A stretch of DNA of 64,000 nucleotides, from positions 310,001 to 374,000 of the forward strand of contig NZ_QPJK01000001.1 of NCBI RefSeq assembly GCF_003337555.1, read 5' to 3'. Under the pieces are notes generated by a model that was not told the origin of the DNA, searched no databases, and saw nothing but the letters and a program-made list of their open reading frames with translations. This stretch comes from Pseudorhodoferax soli. GTDB lineage: Bacteria > Pseudomonadota > Gammaproteobacteria > Burkholderiales > Burkholderiaceae_C. This document shows, piece after piece, positions 32,387-40,953 of this stretch (within the stretch, counting starts at the first letter, position 1; every line of letters starts with the position of its first letter). Both the position numbers and the translations under genes were made by a program.

Positions 32387-32749
32387 ATGCCTCGCCCCTC
32401 CGCCCTCCTGCTCTCCCTGGCCGCCGTGTTCGGCCTGGCCCAGCCCGCACTGGCGTCCGACGCCCCGCCCACGCGAGAGCAGGTGCGCGCCGCGGTGCTG
32501 CAGGCACAGGCCCGCGGCCAATGGCCGGCCGGCGGCGAAGCCGGCGTCTGGACAGCGCCCGCCACCGGCACGCCGTTGAGCCGCGCGCAGGTCCTGCGCG
32601 AACTGGCCGCCTCCGGCCCTGCGCCCTCCGGCGAAGTCGGAGACATCGGCCAGCTGGCGGCTGACCACCGCGACACCACGCGCGCCGAGGTGCGTGCGCA
32701 GGCCGTGCAGGCGCTGCGTGCGGGCGCGCTGCCGGGCGGCGAACTCTGA
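32387..32749 (+). CDS. Small secreted DUF4148-like protein in the czc regulon
   Basis: 120 residues: signal peptide (LLLSLAAVFGLAQPALAS), then two similar units, TREQVRAAVLQAQARGQWPA and LSRAQVLRELAASG, as in DUF4148 proteins of Burkholderiales. AAAGGA precedes ATG 32387. No His-rich motif. Function of the family is unknown. The upstream box (32284-32301) suggests metal-dependent induction with the efflux operon. Confidence 0.75.
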   Translation: MPRPSALLLSLAAVFGLAQPALASDAPPTREQVRAAVLQAQARGQWPAGGEAGVWTAPATGTPLSRAQVLRELAASGPAPSGEVGDIGQLAADHRDTTRAEVRAQAVQALRAGALPGGEL

Positions 32750-32767
32750 CAACGACCGTGCTGCGGC

Positions 32768-33910
32768 TCAGGGACCCGCAGCCGTCCGCTCCAGCGCCGC
32801 CCGGGCTGCGGCCCGGTGCAGGTCGGCATGCGCCAGATCGGCGATCGGCGCCAGCAGGCCCGCGTCGAACTCGCTCAGCGGCAGGCCCTGCGCGACACGC
32901 CGGGGCCAGTCCGGATGCGTCAGCGCGCCACGGCCCAGCGCCACGAAGTCCGCCTCGCCGCGCGCCAGCATGCCGGCCGCCCGCGCGGGGTCGTGCAGCC
33001 CGCCGTTGGCCAGCACGGGCAAGCCGGCGTAGCGCTTGGCCAAGGCGGCCAGGCTGGGGCCGATGCCGAAGGCCGGCTGCCATGCCATGTGCTCCGTGGT
33101 GTGCAGGTAGTCGAGGGGCAGCCGGCCCAGCAGCTCGAACAGCGCGCGCGCCTCGGCCTCGCCGCCCCGCCACTTGCAGGCGAAGTCATTGACCTTGGCC
33201 TGCGAGATGCGCAGGCCGACCACGAAGTCCGGACCGACGGCCGCGCGGACCGCCCACGCGACCTCGCAGATCAGGCGCAAACGGCCCGCCAGCGCGCCGC
33301 CATGGCCGTCCTCGCGCAGGTTGCTGCCTTCGGACAGGAACTGGTCGAGCAGATAGCCGTTGGCGCCATGGATCTCGACACCGTCGAAGCCCGCCTGCCG
33401 GGCACGCCGCGCCGACAGCGCAAAGCCCTGCACCGCATGATCGATCTCCTGCGGCGCCATGGCCGCGGGCAGCGGATACGCGCCGCTGCCGCGGTAGAAG
33501 GGCATCTGGCGGCCGACGGGCTGCACGGCCGAAGGCCCCACCGTGCCCACGCGGTGCGGGTTACCCTGCGACAGGGCGCCGGCGTGCATCAGCTGGGCCA
33601 GCATGCGCGCGCCCTGCGCCTGCACGCCGGCGATGATGCCGCGCCAGGCCTGCTGCTGCGCCTCGTTGGCCATGCCCGGCTGGAACAGGTAGCCCTGCGA
33701 GAAGTCCTCGTCCGTGTACAGCCCTTCGGTGATGACCAGCCCGAAGCCTCCTTCGGCGAAGCCGCGGTAGTAGTCCGCCATGTGCGGCGTGGGAAGGCCC
33801 TGGGCCGATGCGCTGACGCGCGTCATGGGCGCCACCGCGAGACGGTTGGCAAGCTGCAGGCGCCCGAGGGCGAGCGGCTCCGACAGGCGCTGGTGGGCGT
33901 GGTGTTCCAT
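32768..33910 (-). CDS. NADH:flavin oxidoreductase, old yellow enzyme family
   Basis: A 380-residue FMN enzyme of the OYE family: PLALGRLQLANRLAVAPMTR at the N-terminus, VEIHGANGYLLDQFLSEGSN with the substrate-binding His/Asn, NLREDGHGGALAGRLRL (NxRxDxYGG variant with His for Tyr) and VLANGGLHDP near the phosphate site. It reduces activated C=C bonds with NAD(P)H. ATG 33910 chosen; a GTG at 33916 overlapping the upstream stop is possible. Forms an operon with the RidA-like gene. Confidence 0.93.
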   Translation of the reverse strand: MEHHAHQRLSEPLALGRLQLANRLAVAPMTRVSASAQGLPTPHMADYYRGFAEGGFGLVITEGLYTDEDFSQGYLFQPGMANEAQQQAWRGIIAGVQAQGARMLAQLMHAGALSQGNPHRVGTVGPSAVQPVGRQMPFYRGSGAYPLPAAMAPQEIDHAVQGFALSARRARQAGFDGVEIHGANGYLLDQFLSEGSNLREDGHGGALAGRLRLICEVAWAVRAAVGPDFVVGLRISQAKVNDFACKWRGGEAEARALFELLGRLPLDYLHTTEHMAWQPAFGIGPSLAALAKRYAGLPVLANGGLHDPARAAGMLARGEADFVALGRGALTHPDWPRRVAQGLPLSEFDAGLLAPIADLAHADLHRAAARAALERTAAGP

Positions 33911-33912
33911 GG

Positions 33913-34308
33913 TCACTGCCCACCGGACGCATCGACTGCGGCAATCGCTTCGATCTCGATGCAGGCCTTGGCGTCGTAGAGGGCACGCACCTCGGCAATG
34001 GTGTCGGCCGGATAGGGCGCGCGAAAGAACTCGCGCCGCAGCGCCACCACGTCCTGGAAATGCCCCATGTCGGTGACGAAGATCGTGACCTTGATGACGC
34101 GGTCCAGGCGCGAGCCGCCCGCCTCCAATGCCCGCTGCAGGTTGGCGAAGGCCTGCCGGCCCTGCGCCAGGAAGCCGCCTTCGACGATGCGGCCATCCGC
34201 GCCCGCACCGGCCTGTCCGGAGATGAAGACGAGCTCGCCGAAGCGCATGCCCTGGGACAGCAGGAAGGGTGCGTAGTGGTCGGGCTCGGTCGTGATGCGT
34301 TCAAGCAT
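33913..34308 (-). CDS. RidA/YjgF-family protein lacking the catalytic Arg
   Basis: A 131-residue Rid-family protein: ELVFISGQAGAGADGRI, FANLQRALEAGGSRLDRV and KACIEIEAIAA. In true RidA imine deaminases the block PAR-(S/T) supplies the catalytic Arg; here it reads PADT with Asp102, so canonical 2-aminoacrylate deaminase activity is unlikely. It belongs to one of the Arg-lacking Rid groups, often tied to catabolic pathways. Immediately upstream of the OYE gene and divergent from a GcvA-type LysR regulator. Confidence 0.87.
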   Translation of the reverse strand: MLERITTEPDHYAPFLLSQGMRFGELVFISGQAGAGADGRIVEGGFLAQGRQAFANLQRALEAGGSRLDRVIKVTIFVTDMGHFQDVVALRREFFRAPYPADTIAEVRALYDAKACIEIEAIAAVDASGGQ

Positions 34309-34345
34309 GGTGAGGTTCCTCGGTTGCGATGAAGATGGCAGAACA

Positions 34346-34362
34346 GGTGATTTGCTTTCACC
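34346..34362. promoter_or_regulatory. Inverted repeat between divergent RidA and LysR genes
   Basis: GGTGA-TTTGCTT-TCACC, 5-bp arms with a 7-bp centre, placed mid-way in the 105-bp divergent gap. Position suits a LysR binding site controlling the ridA-like/OYE operon. Confidence 0.4.
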
Positions 34363-34413
34363 CTTCTGCACGCAGGAACGCATCTTCTTCCTGACGAAAA
34401 TTCTCTACAAACG

Positions 34414-35346
34414 ATGAATAATCAGGTAATAGATGAATTCATCTCACCAACACCGCTGAACGTGCGCCGCCTTCCCCCACTCTCCTCGCTCCGTGCCTTC
34501 GAGGCCGCGGCGCGCCACGCCAGCTTCAAGCGCGCGGCAGAAGAGCTGGCCGTGACGCCCACGGCCGTGAGCCACCAGATCCGGGCGCTGGAAGAGTCGC
34601 TCGGGCTGGCGCTCTTCGCGCGGGCGGTCCGCCAGGTTCGGTTGACCGAAGCCGGCGCGCAGCTGTATCCGGTGCTGCAGCAGGGCTTCGATGCCTTCGA
34701 GGCGGTGCTGCTGCGCCTGCGGCAGCCGAACCGACGGGCCCAGGTCACGATCTCCGCGACCAATGCCTTCACGGCGAAATGGCTGATCCCGCGGGTCGCC
34801 GGCTTCCACGCGCTGCATCCGCAGATCGACCTGCAGCTGCACGCTTCCGACGAGGCCGTGGACCTGGGCAAGCGCCAGGTGGACATCGCGGTCCGCTACG
34901 GGCGTAGCCCCTATCCCGGCCTGGTGGCCGAGGTCCTTTTCGAAGACAGCTACGCGCCGGTGGCCAACCCGCTGCTGCGCGTGGCCAGCGCCGCGGATCT
35001 GGCCACGGTGCGGCTCATCCACTTCGACTGGAAGAGTGCCTCACCGACCCACCCGACCTGGGACCGCTGGTTCGCCCACGCGGGATGGCAACCGGACGCC
35101 GCGCTGGGCCAGCTGCGCTACTCCGACGAAGGGCATGCGATCCAGGCGGCCGTGGCCGGCCAGGGGGTCGCGCTGCTGAGCCTGGCGATGGTGGCGCAGG
35201 AGCTGGCCTCAGGCCAGCTCGTGCAGCCCTTCGGCCCCGCCATCGCCGGCCACGCCTACCACCTGGTCACACGCGCCGACCACGGCCCGGCGGCAGCGAC
35301 CAGCGCCGTGCTGGCGTGGCTGCGGTCGCAGGCGCCGCCAGGCTGA
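34414..35346 (+). CDS. GcvA-type LysR transcriptional regulator
   Basis: 310 residues. The N-terminal HTH reads LPPLSSLRAFEAAARHASFK and RAAEELAVTPTAVSHQIRAL, with LGLALFARAVRQVRLTE; the effector domain contains ATNAFTAKWLIPRVAGFHAL and VDIAVRYGRSPYPGL, all hallmarks of the GcvA subgroup. It is divergent from the RidA-like/OYE operon, which it probably regulates. The first 18 codons (to LNVRRLPPL) could be untranslated if a later GTG is used. Confidence 0.92.
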   Translation: MNNQVIDEFISPTPLNVRRLPPLSSLRAFEAAARHASFKRAAEELAVTPTAVSHQIRALEESLGLALFARAVRQVRLTEAGAQLYPVLQQGFDAFEAVLLRLRQPNRRAQVTISATNAFTAKWLIPRVAGFHALHPQIDLQLHASDEAVDLGKRQVDIAVRYGRSPYPGLVAEVLFEDSYAPVANPLLRVASAADLATVRLIHFDWKSASPTHPTWDRWFAHAGWQPDAALGQLRYSDEGHAIQAAVAGQGVALLSLAMVAQELASGQLVQPFGPAIAGHAYHLVTRADHGPAAATSAVLAWLRSQAPPG

Positions 35347-35361
35347 GGGCGCCGGCTGGCG

Positions 35362-36078
35362 CTAGGCGCCGGGCCCATCGCCGGCCAGGTCGCCGGTCAG
35401 GTCGCTGGTCAGGTCGCTGGTCCACCGGTCGGTCGCCACCATCTCTTCGAGCGGCCGGCCATGGCGCCAGTCCTGCAACTCCAGCATGGGCTTCGGATAG
35501 AACGCCGGCACCGGCCCCAGGCACAGCACGGCGATGGCTTGCGCGCCTTCGGGCAACTGCAGCAGCTGCCCCAGCGCGGCCGGCTCGAACAGCGAGACCC
35601 AGCCCATGCCCAGGTTCTCGGCCCGCGCCGCGAGCCACAGGTTCTGGATCGCGCAGGCGGCCGAGCACAGCGCCATGTCGCGCGGCATGGTGCGCCGGCC
35701 GAACAGCGTGCCGTCGTCGGGCGCCAGCACCGCCACCAGCAGCTCGGCGCAGTCGCGCACGCCCTCGACCTTGAGCGCGAGGAACTCATCGGAGCGCTGC
35801 TGCATGGCAGCGGCCGTGGCCAGCCGCTCCTGCTCGACCAGTTGCGCGATGCGCTCGCGCAGCGCCGGATCCTGCACGCGGATCAGCCGCCAGGGCTGCA
35901 TCAGGCCGACCGAGGGCGCGCAATGGGCGGCCCGCACGACACGCGCGAGCACCTCGTCCGCCACCGCCTCTCCGGGCACGAAATGCCGCATGTCGCGGCG
36001 CTCCTGCAGCACGCTGTAAAGGCTCGCCCGGTCTTGCGCGCCGAAGCGGGTTGGCGGCTGGCCATCGGGCGTGGACAT
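35362..36078 (-). CDS. bluB: 5,6-dimethylbenzimidazole synthase BluB
   Basis: A 238-residue flavin-destructase of the nitroreductase fold that makes the lower ligand of B12 from FMNH2. Signature blocks: SVLQERRDMRHFVPGE, CAPSVGLMQPWRLI, ENLGMGWVSLFEPAAL and LCLGPVPAFYPKPMLE. ATG 36078 chosen; an ATG at 36099 adds seven residues. The C-terminus ends in a short repeat (TSDLTSDLTGDLAGD) encoded by a 12-nt tandem repeat absent from the usual family. No other cobalamin genes are nearby. Confidence 0.9.
   Translation of the reverse strand: MSTPDGQPPTRFGAQDRASLYSVLQERRDMRHFVPGEAVADEVLARVVRAAHCAPSVGLMQPWRLIRVQDPALRERIAQLVEQERLATAAAMQQRSDEFLALKVEGVRDCAELLVAVLAPDDGTLFGRRTMPRDMALCSAACAIQNLWLAARAENLGMGWVSLFEPAALGQLLQLPEGAQAIAVLCLGPVPAFYPKPMLELQDWRHGRPLEEMVATDRWTSDLTSDLTGDLAGDGPGA
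35380..35422. repeat. 12-nt tandem repeat in the 3' end of bluB
   Basis: Three full and one partial copy of gcYggYcaggtc in tandem, giving the repeated S/G-D-L-T/A residues at the C-terminus. Copy number could vary by slippage. Confidence 0.8.
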
Positions 36079-36194
36079 GGGGCTTTCAGGCAGGGGCATG
36101 GGTGGGGATTTTCAGCGACCGGGAAGAAGCCGCGGCAACCGCGCCGGGCTAGACTGCTGGCCGACGCCGCGCGACCCCTGACCAACCGCCATCG

Positions 36195-37421
36195 ATGCTC
36201 CCGAAGAACCGTTCTCCTTTTGCCCGCGGCCTGCACACCTGCGCAACCGCCGTGCTCGCCCTCACGCTCCCCGGCACCGCCATCGCCCAGAAGCGCTACG
36301 ACCCTGGCGCCAGCGACACCGAGGTCCGCATCGGCCACATCGGCCCCTACTCGGGCCCGGCTTCGGCCTACGGCACCATCGGCAAAGCCGCCAGCGCGTA
36401 CATCGCGAAGGTCAATGCCGAAGGCGGCGTCCACGGCCGCAGGATCGTGCTGCTCAGCGTGGACGACGGCTACAACCCGGCCAAGACGGTCGAGCAGGCA
36501 CGCAAGCTGGTCGAGCAGGACGAGGTGCTGGCGCTGTTCGCCCCGCTGGGCACGGCGCAGAACCTGGCGATCCAGCGCTACATGAACGCGAAGAAGGTGC
36601 CGCAGCTGTTCGTGGCCACGGGGGCCACGCGGTTCGGCGATGCCAAGGCCTTCCCCTGGACCATGGGCTGGCAGCCGACCTACCAGGACGAGGCCCGCAT
36701 CTACGCCCAGCACATCCTGGCCACGCGGCCGAATGCCAAGGTGGCCGTGCTGCTGCAGAACGACGATTTCGGCAAGGACTACCTCAAGGGCTTCCTGGAC
36801 GCGCTGGGCGACAAGGCCGCCACCATGGTCGTGGCCCGCGCCAGCTACGAGGTGACCGACGCCACGGTGGACAGCCAGATCATCGCGCTCAAGGCCAGCG
36901 GCGCGGACGTGTTCTTCAACATCGCCACGCCGCGCTTCGCGGCGCAGGCCATCCGCAAGGCCGCCGAAACCGGCTGGCGGCCGCTGCAGTACCTGGCCAG
37001 CGTGTCGATCTTCGTGCAGGCCGTGCTCAAGCCGGCCGGGCTGGACAACGCCACCGGCGTGATCTCCGCCTCGTTCATCCGCGACCCGGACGACGAGACG
37101 CTGAAGGACACGCGCGAACTGGCCGACTACCGCACCTTCATGCAGCAGTACTACCCGGCCGGCGAGGCCAGCGACTTCCTCAACGTGCTGGGCTACTCCA
37201 CCGCGCAGACGCTGGTGCAGACCATCCGGCAGGCCGGCGACGACCTCACGCGCGAGAACCTCATGCGCCAGGCGGCCAACCTGTCGATGGTGCTGCCCAT
37301 GCTGCACCCCGGCATCGAGGTGAAGACCGGCCCGGACGACTACCGGCCCATCGAGAAGGTGCAGCTGGTGCGCTTCAACGGCACGCGGTACGAGGCCATG
37401 GGCCGGCCGGTGGGACGCTGA
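36195..37421 (+). CDS. Branched-chain amino-acid type ABC substrate-binding protein (LivJ-like), orphan
   Basis: A 408-residue periplasmic type I binding protein: signal peptide (VLALTLPGTAIAQ), EVRIGHIGPYSGPASAYGTI, VNAEGGVHGRRIVLLSVDDG, LFAPLGTAQNLAIQRY and NDDFGKDYLKGFLDAL. Such proteins bind amino acids or aromatic acids. No LivH/M/G/F genes lie beside it, so it must share a transporter or act alone. Confidence 0.92.
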   Translation: MLPKNRSPFARGLHTCATAVLALTLPGTAIAQKRYDPGASDTEVRIGHIGPYSGPASAYGTIGKAASAYIAKVNAEGGVHGRRIVLLSVDDGYNPAKTVEQARKLVEQDEVLALFAPLGTAQNLAIQRYMNAKKVPQLFVATGATRFGDAKAFPWTMGWQPTYQDEARIYAQHILATRPNAKVAVLLQNDDFGKDYLKGFLDALGDKAATMVVARASYEVTDATVDSQIIALKASGADVFFNIATPRFAAQAIRKAAETGWRPLQYLASVSIFVQAVLKPAGLDNATGVISASFIRDPDDETLKDTRELADYRTFMQQYYPAGEASDFLNVLGYSTAQTLVQTIRQAGDDLTRENLMRQAANLSMVLPMLHPGIEVKTGPDDYRPIEKVQLVRFNGTRYEAMGRPVGR

Positions 37422-37588
37422 AGGAACGCAGCCGCGCCATCCTCTGGATCGCATCGCCTGGCCCGCGGGCCTGGCCACACCGTCTGTTCCGCCCACCCGG
37501 CCGCGTGTCGGCCAGACAGCACAACACGCAAGTTGCTCCATCAGAATGGGACGACACGCCCCTGGGCGCCCTCTGTCGAAGGACCTCC

Positions 37589-38389
37589 ATGCCGGATATC
37601 GCCGTGTTCCTCCAGTCGGTGAAGTTGCCCGTGATGTCGGAGGTGGCGCACGCACTGATCCGCACGCTGAACGACGACAACGCGTCCAACCAGGAGGTTG
37701 GGGCCATCATCGCCAGGGACGCCGCACTGACCGCAAGGCTGCTGCGGCTGGCCAACAGTGCGAGCTTCGGCCTGAGCCGGCGGGTCGCCACGCTGGACGA
37801 TGCGATCGCCCTCGTCGGCATGGGCCGGGTGCGTACCCTGGGGCTGGCTGCCTCGATGGGCGATGCGTTCCCCGTGGTCGACGGCCTGAGCCGCACCGAG
37901 TTCTGGCACAGCTGCATGGTCAGCGCCGGCTACGGCCAATGGTTGTCGTCGCAGATCGGCCTGGACACCAGCCACGCCTGGCTGGCCAGCATGATGGTGC
38001 GGCTGGGCGAACTCATGATCGCGCAGGCCCAGCCGGCCAGCCTGGCCGAGATCGAGAAGCTGCCGCACCCGCCCGGCGGTCGTTGGGAGCGTGAGACACG
38101 GCTCACCGGCTTCAGCGAAGGCCAGATCACGGCCGAACTGGCACGGCGCTGGAACTTCCCGGCCGAGATCGTGCACGCGCTCGACGCGGCGTCCGACCCG
38201 ATGGCGAGCAAGCCCTTCGACCGGCTGGCCGCCGTGGTGCATCTGGCCATGCTGCTGGCTGACATGCCGCCCGGCGGACCCGAGATGCTCGACGCGCTAC
38301 CGGCCGAGGTGGTACAGGCATTGCAGCTGCGGACCGAATGGATGCGCGCCAGATTCCCTGCGCCGGAGTCGTTCATCGACCTGGATTGA
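37589..38389 (+). CDS. HDOD-domain signalling protein
   Basis: A 266-residue protein nearly filled by an HDOD domain: LPVMSEVAHALIRTLNDDN, AIIARDAALTARLLRLANSA, VATLDDAIALVGMGRVRTLG and the degraded HD region FWHSCMVSAGY. HDOD proteins are non-enzymatic HD relatives linked to chemotaxis and c-di-GMP signalling. ATG 37589 has AAGGA at good spacing; a GTG at 37505 would add 28 residues. The chemoreceptor gene downstream (opposite strand) is consistent with a signalling role. Confidence 0.88.
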   Translation: MPDIAVFLQSVKLPVMSEVAHALIRTLNDDNASNQEVGAIIARDAALTARLLRLANSASFGLSRRVATLDDAIALVGMGRVRTLGLAASMGDAFPVVDGLSRTEFWHSCMVSAGYGQWLSSQIGLDTSHAWLASMMVRLGELMIAQAQPASLAEIEKLPHPPGGRWERETRLTGFSEGQITAELARRWNFPAEIVHALDAASDPMASKPFDRLAAVVHLAMLLADMPPGGPEMLDALPAEVVQALQLRTEWMRARFPAPESFIDLD

Positions 38390-38433
38390 CGGGCCCGCCG
38401 GCCCTCCAGAACGCCGGCGCCGCTCGGCCGCCC

Positions 38434-38450
38434 GGCTCGCTGGACGAGCC
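38434..38450. terminator. Candidate bidirectional hairpin between convergent genes
   Basis: GGCTCG-CTGGA-CGAGCC, perfect 6-bp stem with 5-nt loop between the HDOD gene and the convergent outer-membrane protein gene. There is no U-tract, so its efficiency as a terminator is uncertain. Confidence 0.35.
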
Positions 38451-38458
38451 CCCGAGGT

Positions 38459-39106
38459 TCAAAACCCCAGCCGCAGCCCCACGCTGAACACCGCCTTGCG
38501 CTCCGCGCGCCCCAAGGTGCCGTCGATCTGCACGTTCTTGAAGATCTCGCGGCGCAGGCCGAACTGCAGCGTGGGCTTGCCGTGCTGCTGGCCGAACGCC
38601 TCGACATGGGCCGTCACCGCACCCAGTTCGAACTCCTTGGCCACGCCCCAGGTGGCATGCGTGCCGCCGCCGTCGGGCCGGTGCGCGCCCAGGTTCAGGT
38701 GCAGCGGGCCGCCGTCCAGGTTGCAGGTGACGAGGCCGTTGACATAGGTGGCGTCGCCGCGCTCGCGGTGCAAATGCATGCGACCGACCACGGCGCCCGC
38801 GTTGCAGCCGCCTTCCACCGAGGGCGTGAGCCGCATCTTGGCCTGCACGGCCGTGCTGGTTTCGGGCACGGAGAAGTTCCGCTCCACGCCCACGCCCAGT
38901 TCCAGCCAGTCCAGCACGCCCACGCCCAGCGCGCTCGTCCACAGCCGGTCGCGGCCGGCCGGGCGGGCGTACCAGCTCTCGAGCTGGCCGCCGCCGACCT
39001 CGGCCACGTTGGCATCGTCCACCGTGAGCGGGCGACCGGCCCAGGCCGGAGCCGAGACCGTCGATGCGGCCAGCAGCCAGGCCGCCGCGCGGCATGCGCG
39101 CTTCAT
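38459..39106 (-). CDS. Small outer-membrane beta-barrel-like protein
   Basis: 215 residues with signal peptide ([18 protein letters not shown]), alternating-hydrophobicity strands ([44 protein letters not shown]) and a C-terminal aromatic ([10 protein letters not shown]), the signal for Bam insertion. No family name recognised. ATG 39106 overlaps the stop of the chemoreceptor gene, so the two are co-expressed. Confidence 0.75.
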   Translation of the reverse strand: MKRACRAAAWLLAASTVSAPAWAGRPLTVDDANVAEVGGGQLESWYARPAGRDRLWTSALGVGVLDWLELGVGVERNFSVPETSTAVQAKMRLTPSVEGGCNAGAVVGRMHLHRERGDATYVNGLVTCNLDGGPLHLNLGAHRPDGGGTHATWGVAKEFELGAVTAHVEAFGQQHGKPTLQFGLRREIFKNVQIDGTLGRAERKAVFSVGLRLGF

Positions 39107-40674
39107 GTCGCCTGCCGCCGCAGGTCCAGCGCCGCCGGGCTGCTGCCCGGCAAGCGGAACGCCGCCACCGCGTTCACCAGGCCTTGCGCCTGGCCCTTGA
39201 GGCTGCTGGCCGCCGCGGCGATCTCCTCGACCAGCGCGGCGTTCTGCTGCGTGCTGCGGTCCATCTGCGTGACGGCGTCGCCCACCTGCGAGATGCCGGC
39301 GGCCTGGCCGTCGCTGGAGGCGGTGATCTCTCCGACGATGTCGGTCACGCGGCGGATCGCCGCGACGATCTCGGCCATGGTGCCGCCAGCGCTGCCGACC
39401 AGCCGCGTGCCGGCCTCCACGCGCTGCACGCTGGTGCCGATCAAGGCCTTGATTTCCTTGGCCGCCTCGGCCGAGCGGCTGGCCAGCGAACGCACCTCGG
39501 ACGCCACCACCGCGAAGCCGCGGCCCTGCTCACCTGCGCGCGCCGCCTCCACCGCGGCATTGAGCGCGAGGATGTTGGTCTGGAACGCGATGCCGTCGAT
39601 GGTGCCGATGATGTCGGCGATGCGGCGCGAGGATTCCTCGATCTCCTGCATGGTGCGCACCACCTCGCCCACCACCGCCCCTCCCTGGGCGGCCACGGTG
39701 CTGGCCTTGGCGGCCAGCGCATTGGCCTGGCGCGCGCTGTCGGCGTTGTGCAGCACGGTGGCGCGCAGTTCCTCCATCGAGGCCGAGGTCTCCTGCAGCG
39801 CGCTGGCCTGCTGCTCGGTGCGCATGCTCAGGTCCTGGTTGCCCTGGGCGATCTCCACACTGGCGTGGGCCACGCTGTCGGAGTTGTGCTGCACGCTGCG
39901 CACGATCTCGCTGAACTGGGCCTGCATGCGCGCCATGGCAGAGAGCAGGCGCCGCGTCTCGTCGTTGCCGTGCGCTGCCGCGCTGACGGTGAGGTCGCCA
40001 TGGGCCAGGCGGTCGGCCATGCCCACGGCATCGGCCATGGGCCGCTCCATCTGGCGCGTGAGCCAGACGGCCGCGCCGACGAGCAGCACCGCCGCCACGG
40101 CCAGCGCCAGCACCACCTGCAGCGCCGCGGTCTGCACGCTGCGCGCGGCTTCGTCGCGCACGACCTGGCCATTGCGCTCGATGGCATCGGCCTGCGCGGC
40201 CATCTGCGTCTCCAGGTCGGAGAAGGCCTTCTGGAACGCTGGATAGGCCGCCTGCGCGGCGCCGGCATCGCTCCCGGCCAGTTGCTGGATGCGCTGCGCC
40301 GCCGCGGTGTAGGTGGACACCAGCGGCAGCGTGGTGGCCACGACGCGCTTGACCTCGTCCGAGGTGGGCAGCTCCTGCAGCTGCGCCAGCGCCTTCTGGA
40401 AGGTCCCGGCATGGGCCACCAGGTCCTGCTTCGCCTCGGCGATCTGTGCAGCGTTGCCGCCCTGCGCGCCCAGCAACGCCAGCAGCACGTCGCCGCGCAC
40501 GGCGTCGTGCATCATGTCGGCCTCCTGGCTGCTCTGCAGCGCCGTGCCGAGGTCGACCGCACGGCCGATCTCGGCGGCCAGCCGGTTGCCATTGAGCAAA
40601 CCGATCGCCCCGACGAGGCCGGCCATCACGACGCCGACCACCCCCAACCCCAGCACCTGGCTGCGCAGCTTCAT
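39103..40674 (-). CDS. Methyl-accepting chemotaxis protein
   Basis: A 523-residue chemoreceptor. TM1 ([21 protein letters not shown]), a four-helix-type periplasmic ligand domain of about 150 residues, TM2 ([19 protein letters not shown]), HAMP ([20 protein letters not shown]) and the signalling hairpin [20 protein letters not shown] followed by [20 protein letters not shown]. Methylation-helix Glu/Gln pairs are visible ([16 protein letters not shown]). No CheR-binding pentapeptide at the C-terminus. Translationally coupled to the outer-membrane protein gene. Confidence 0.94.
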   Translation of the reverse strand: MKLRSQVLGLGVVGVVMAGLVGAIGLLNGNRLAAEIGRAVDLGTALQSSQEADMMHDAVRGDVLLALLGAQGGNAAQIAEAKQDLVAHAGTFQKALAQLQELPTSDEVKRVVATTLPLVSTYTAAAQRIQQLAGSDAGAAQAAYPAFQKAFSDLETQMAAQADAIERNGQVVRDEAARSVQTAALQVVLALAVAAVLLVGAAVWLTRQMERPMADAVGMADRLAHGDLTVSAAAHGNDETRRLLSAMARMQAQFSEIVRSVQHNSDSVAHASVEIAQGNQDLSMRTEQQASALQETSASMEELRATVLHNADSARQANALAAKASTVAAQGGAVVGEVVRTMQEIEESSRRIADIIGTIDGIAFQTNILALNAAVEAARAGEQGRGFAVVASEVRSLASRSAEAAKEIKALIGTSVQRVEAGTRLVGSAGGTMAEIVAAIRRVTDIVGEITASSDGQAAGISQVGDAVTQMDRSTQQNAALVEEIAAAASSLKGQAQGLVNAVAAFRLPGSSPAALDLRRQAT

Positions 40675-40953
40675 CGCGGCTTTCCTTTTGTGGGCGGAAC
40701 CCGCGGCCATTTCATCAGCCGGCCGGCGCGCCGGCCACCGGCCGCCGACGAAGGGCGGCGCTGGCGGACCGAACGGTGCGGCCATGACGCCAAAACCACA
40801 GCCGCAAGCCCGTTGGATACTTTTGTGCGGCCGCGTCCATGGCGCTGGCCTCCCGCGCCGGATGGCCTTGCGAGCGACCGCGGGCGGCAACTTGGCGACA
40901 ATCGCGCCCCGCTTCCCAACCGCACGCCACGCCTCTTGTCTTCGCTCCCGCCC
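40675..40953. other. Divergent intergenic region, chemoreceptor and mutS
   Basis: 279 bp. It contains a 16-bp perfect GC-only palindrome (GGCCGGCGCGCCGGCC, 40721-40736) close to the chemoreceptor start. I see no convincing -35/-10 for mutS and no sigma28 motif for the chemoreceptor. Confidence 0.5.

Noticed and set aside
35348-35370. GGCGCC inverted repeat between the LysR gene and bluB as a terminator
   Set aside because: Only six GC bases per arm, an 11-nt loop, overlaps the bluB stop and has no U-tract; expected by chance at this GC.
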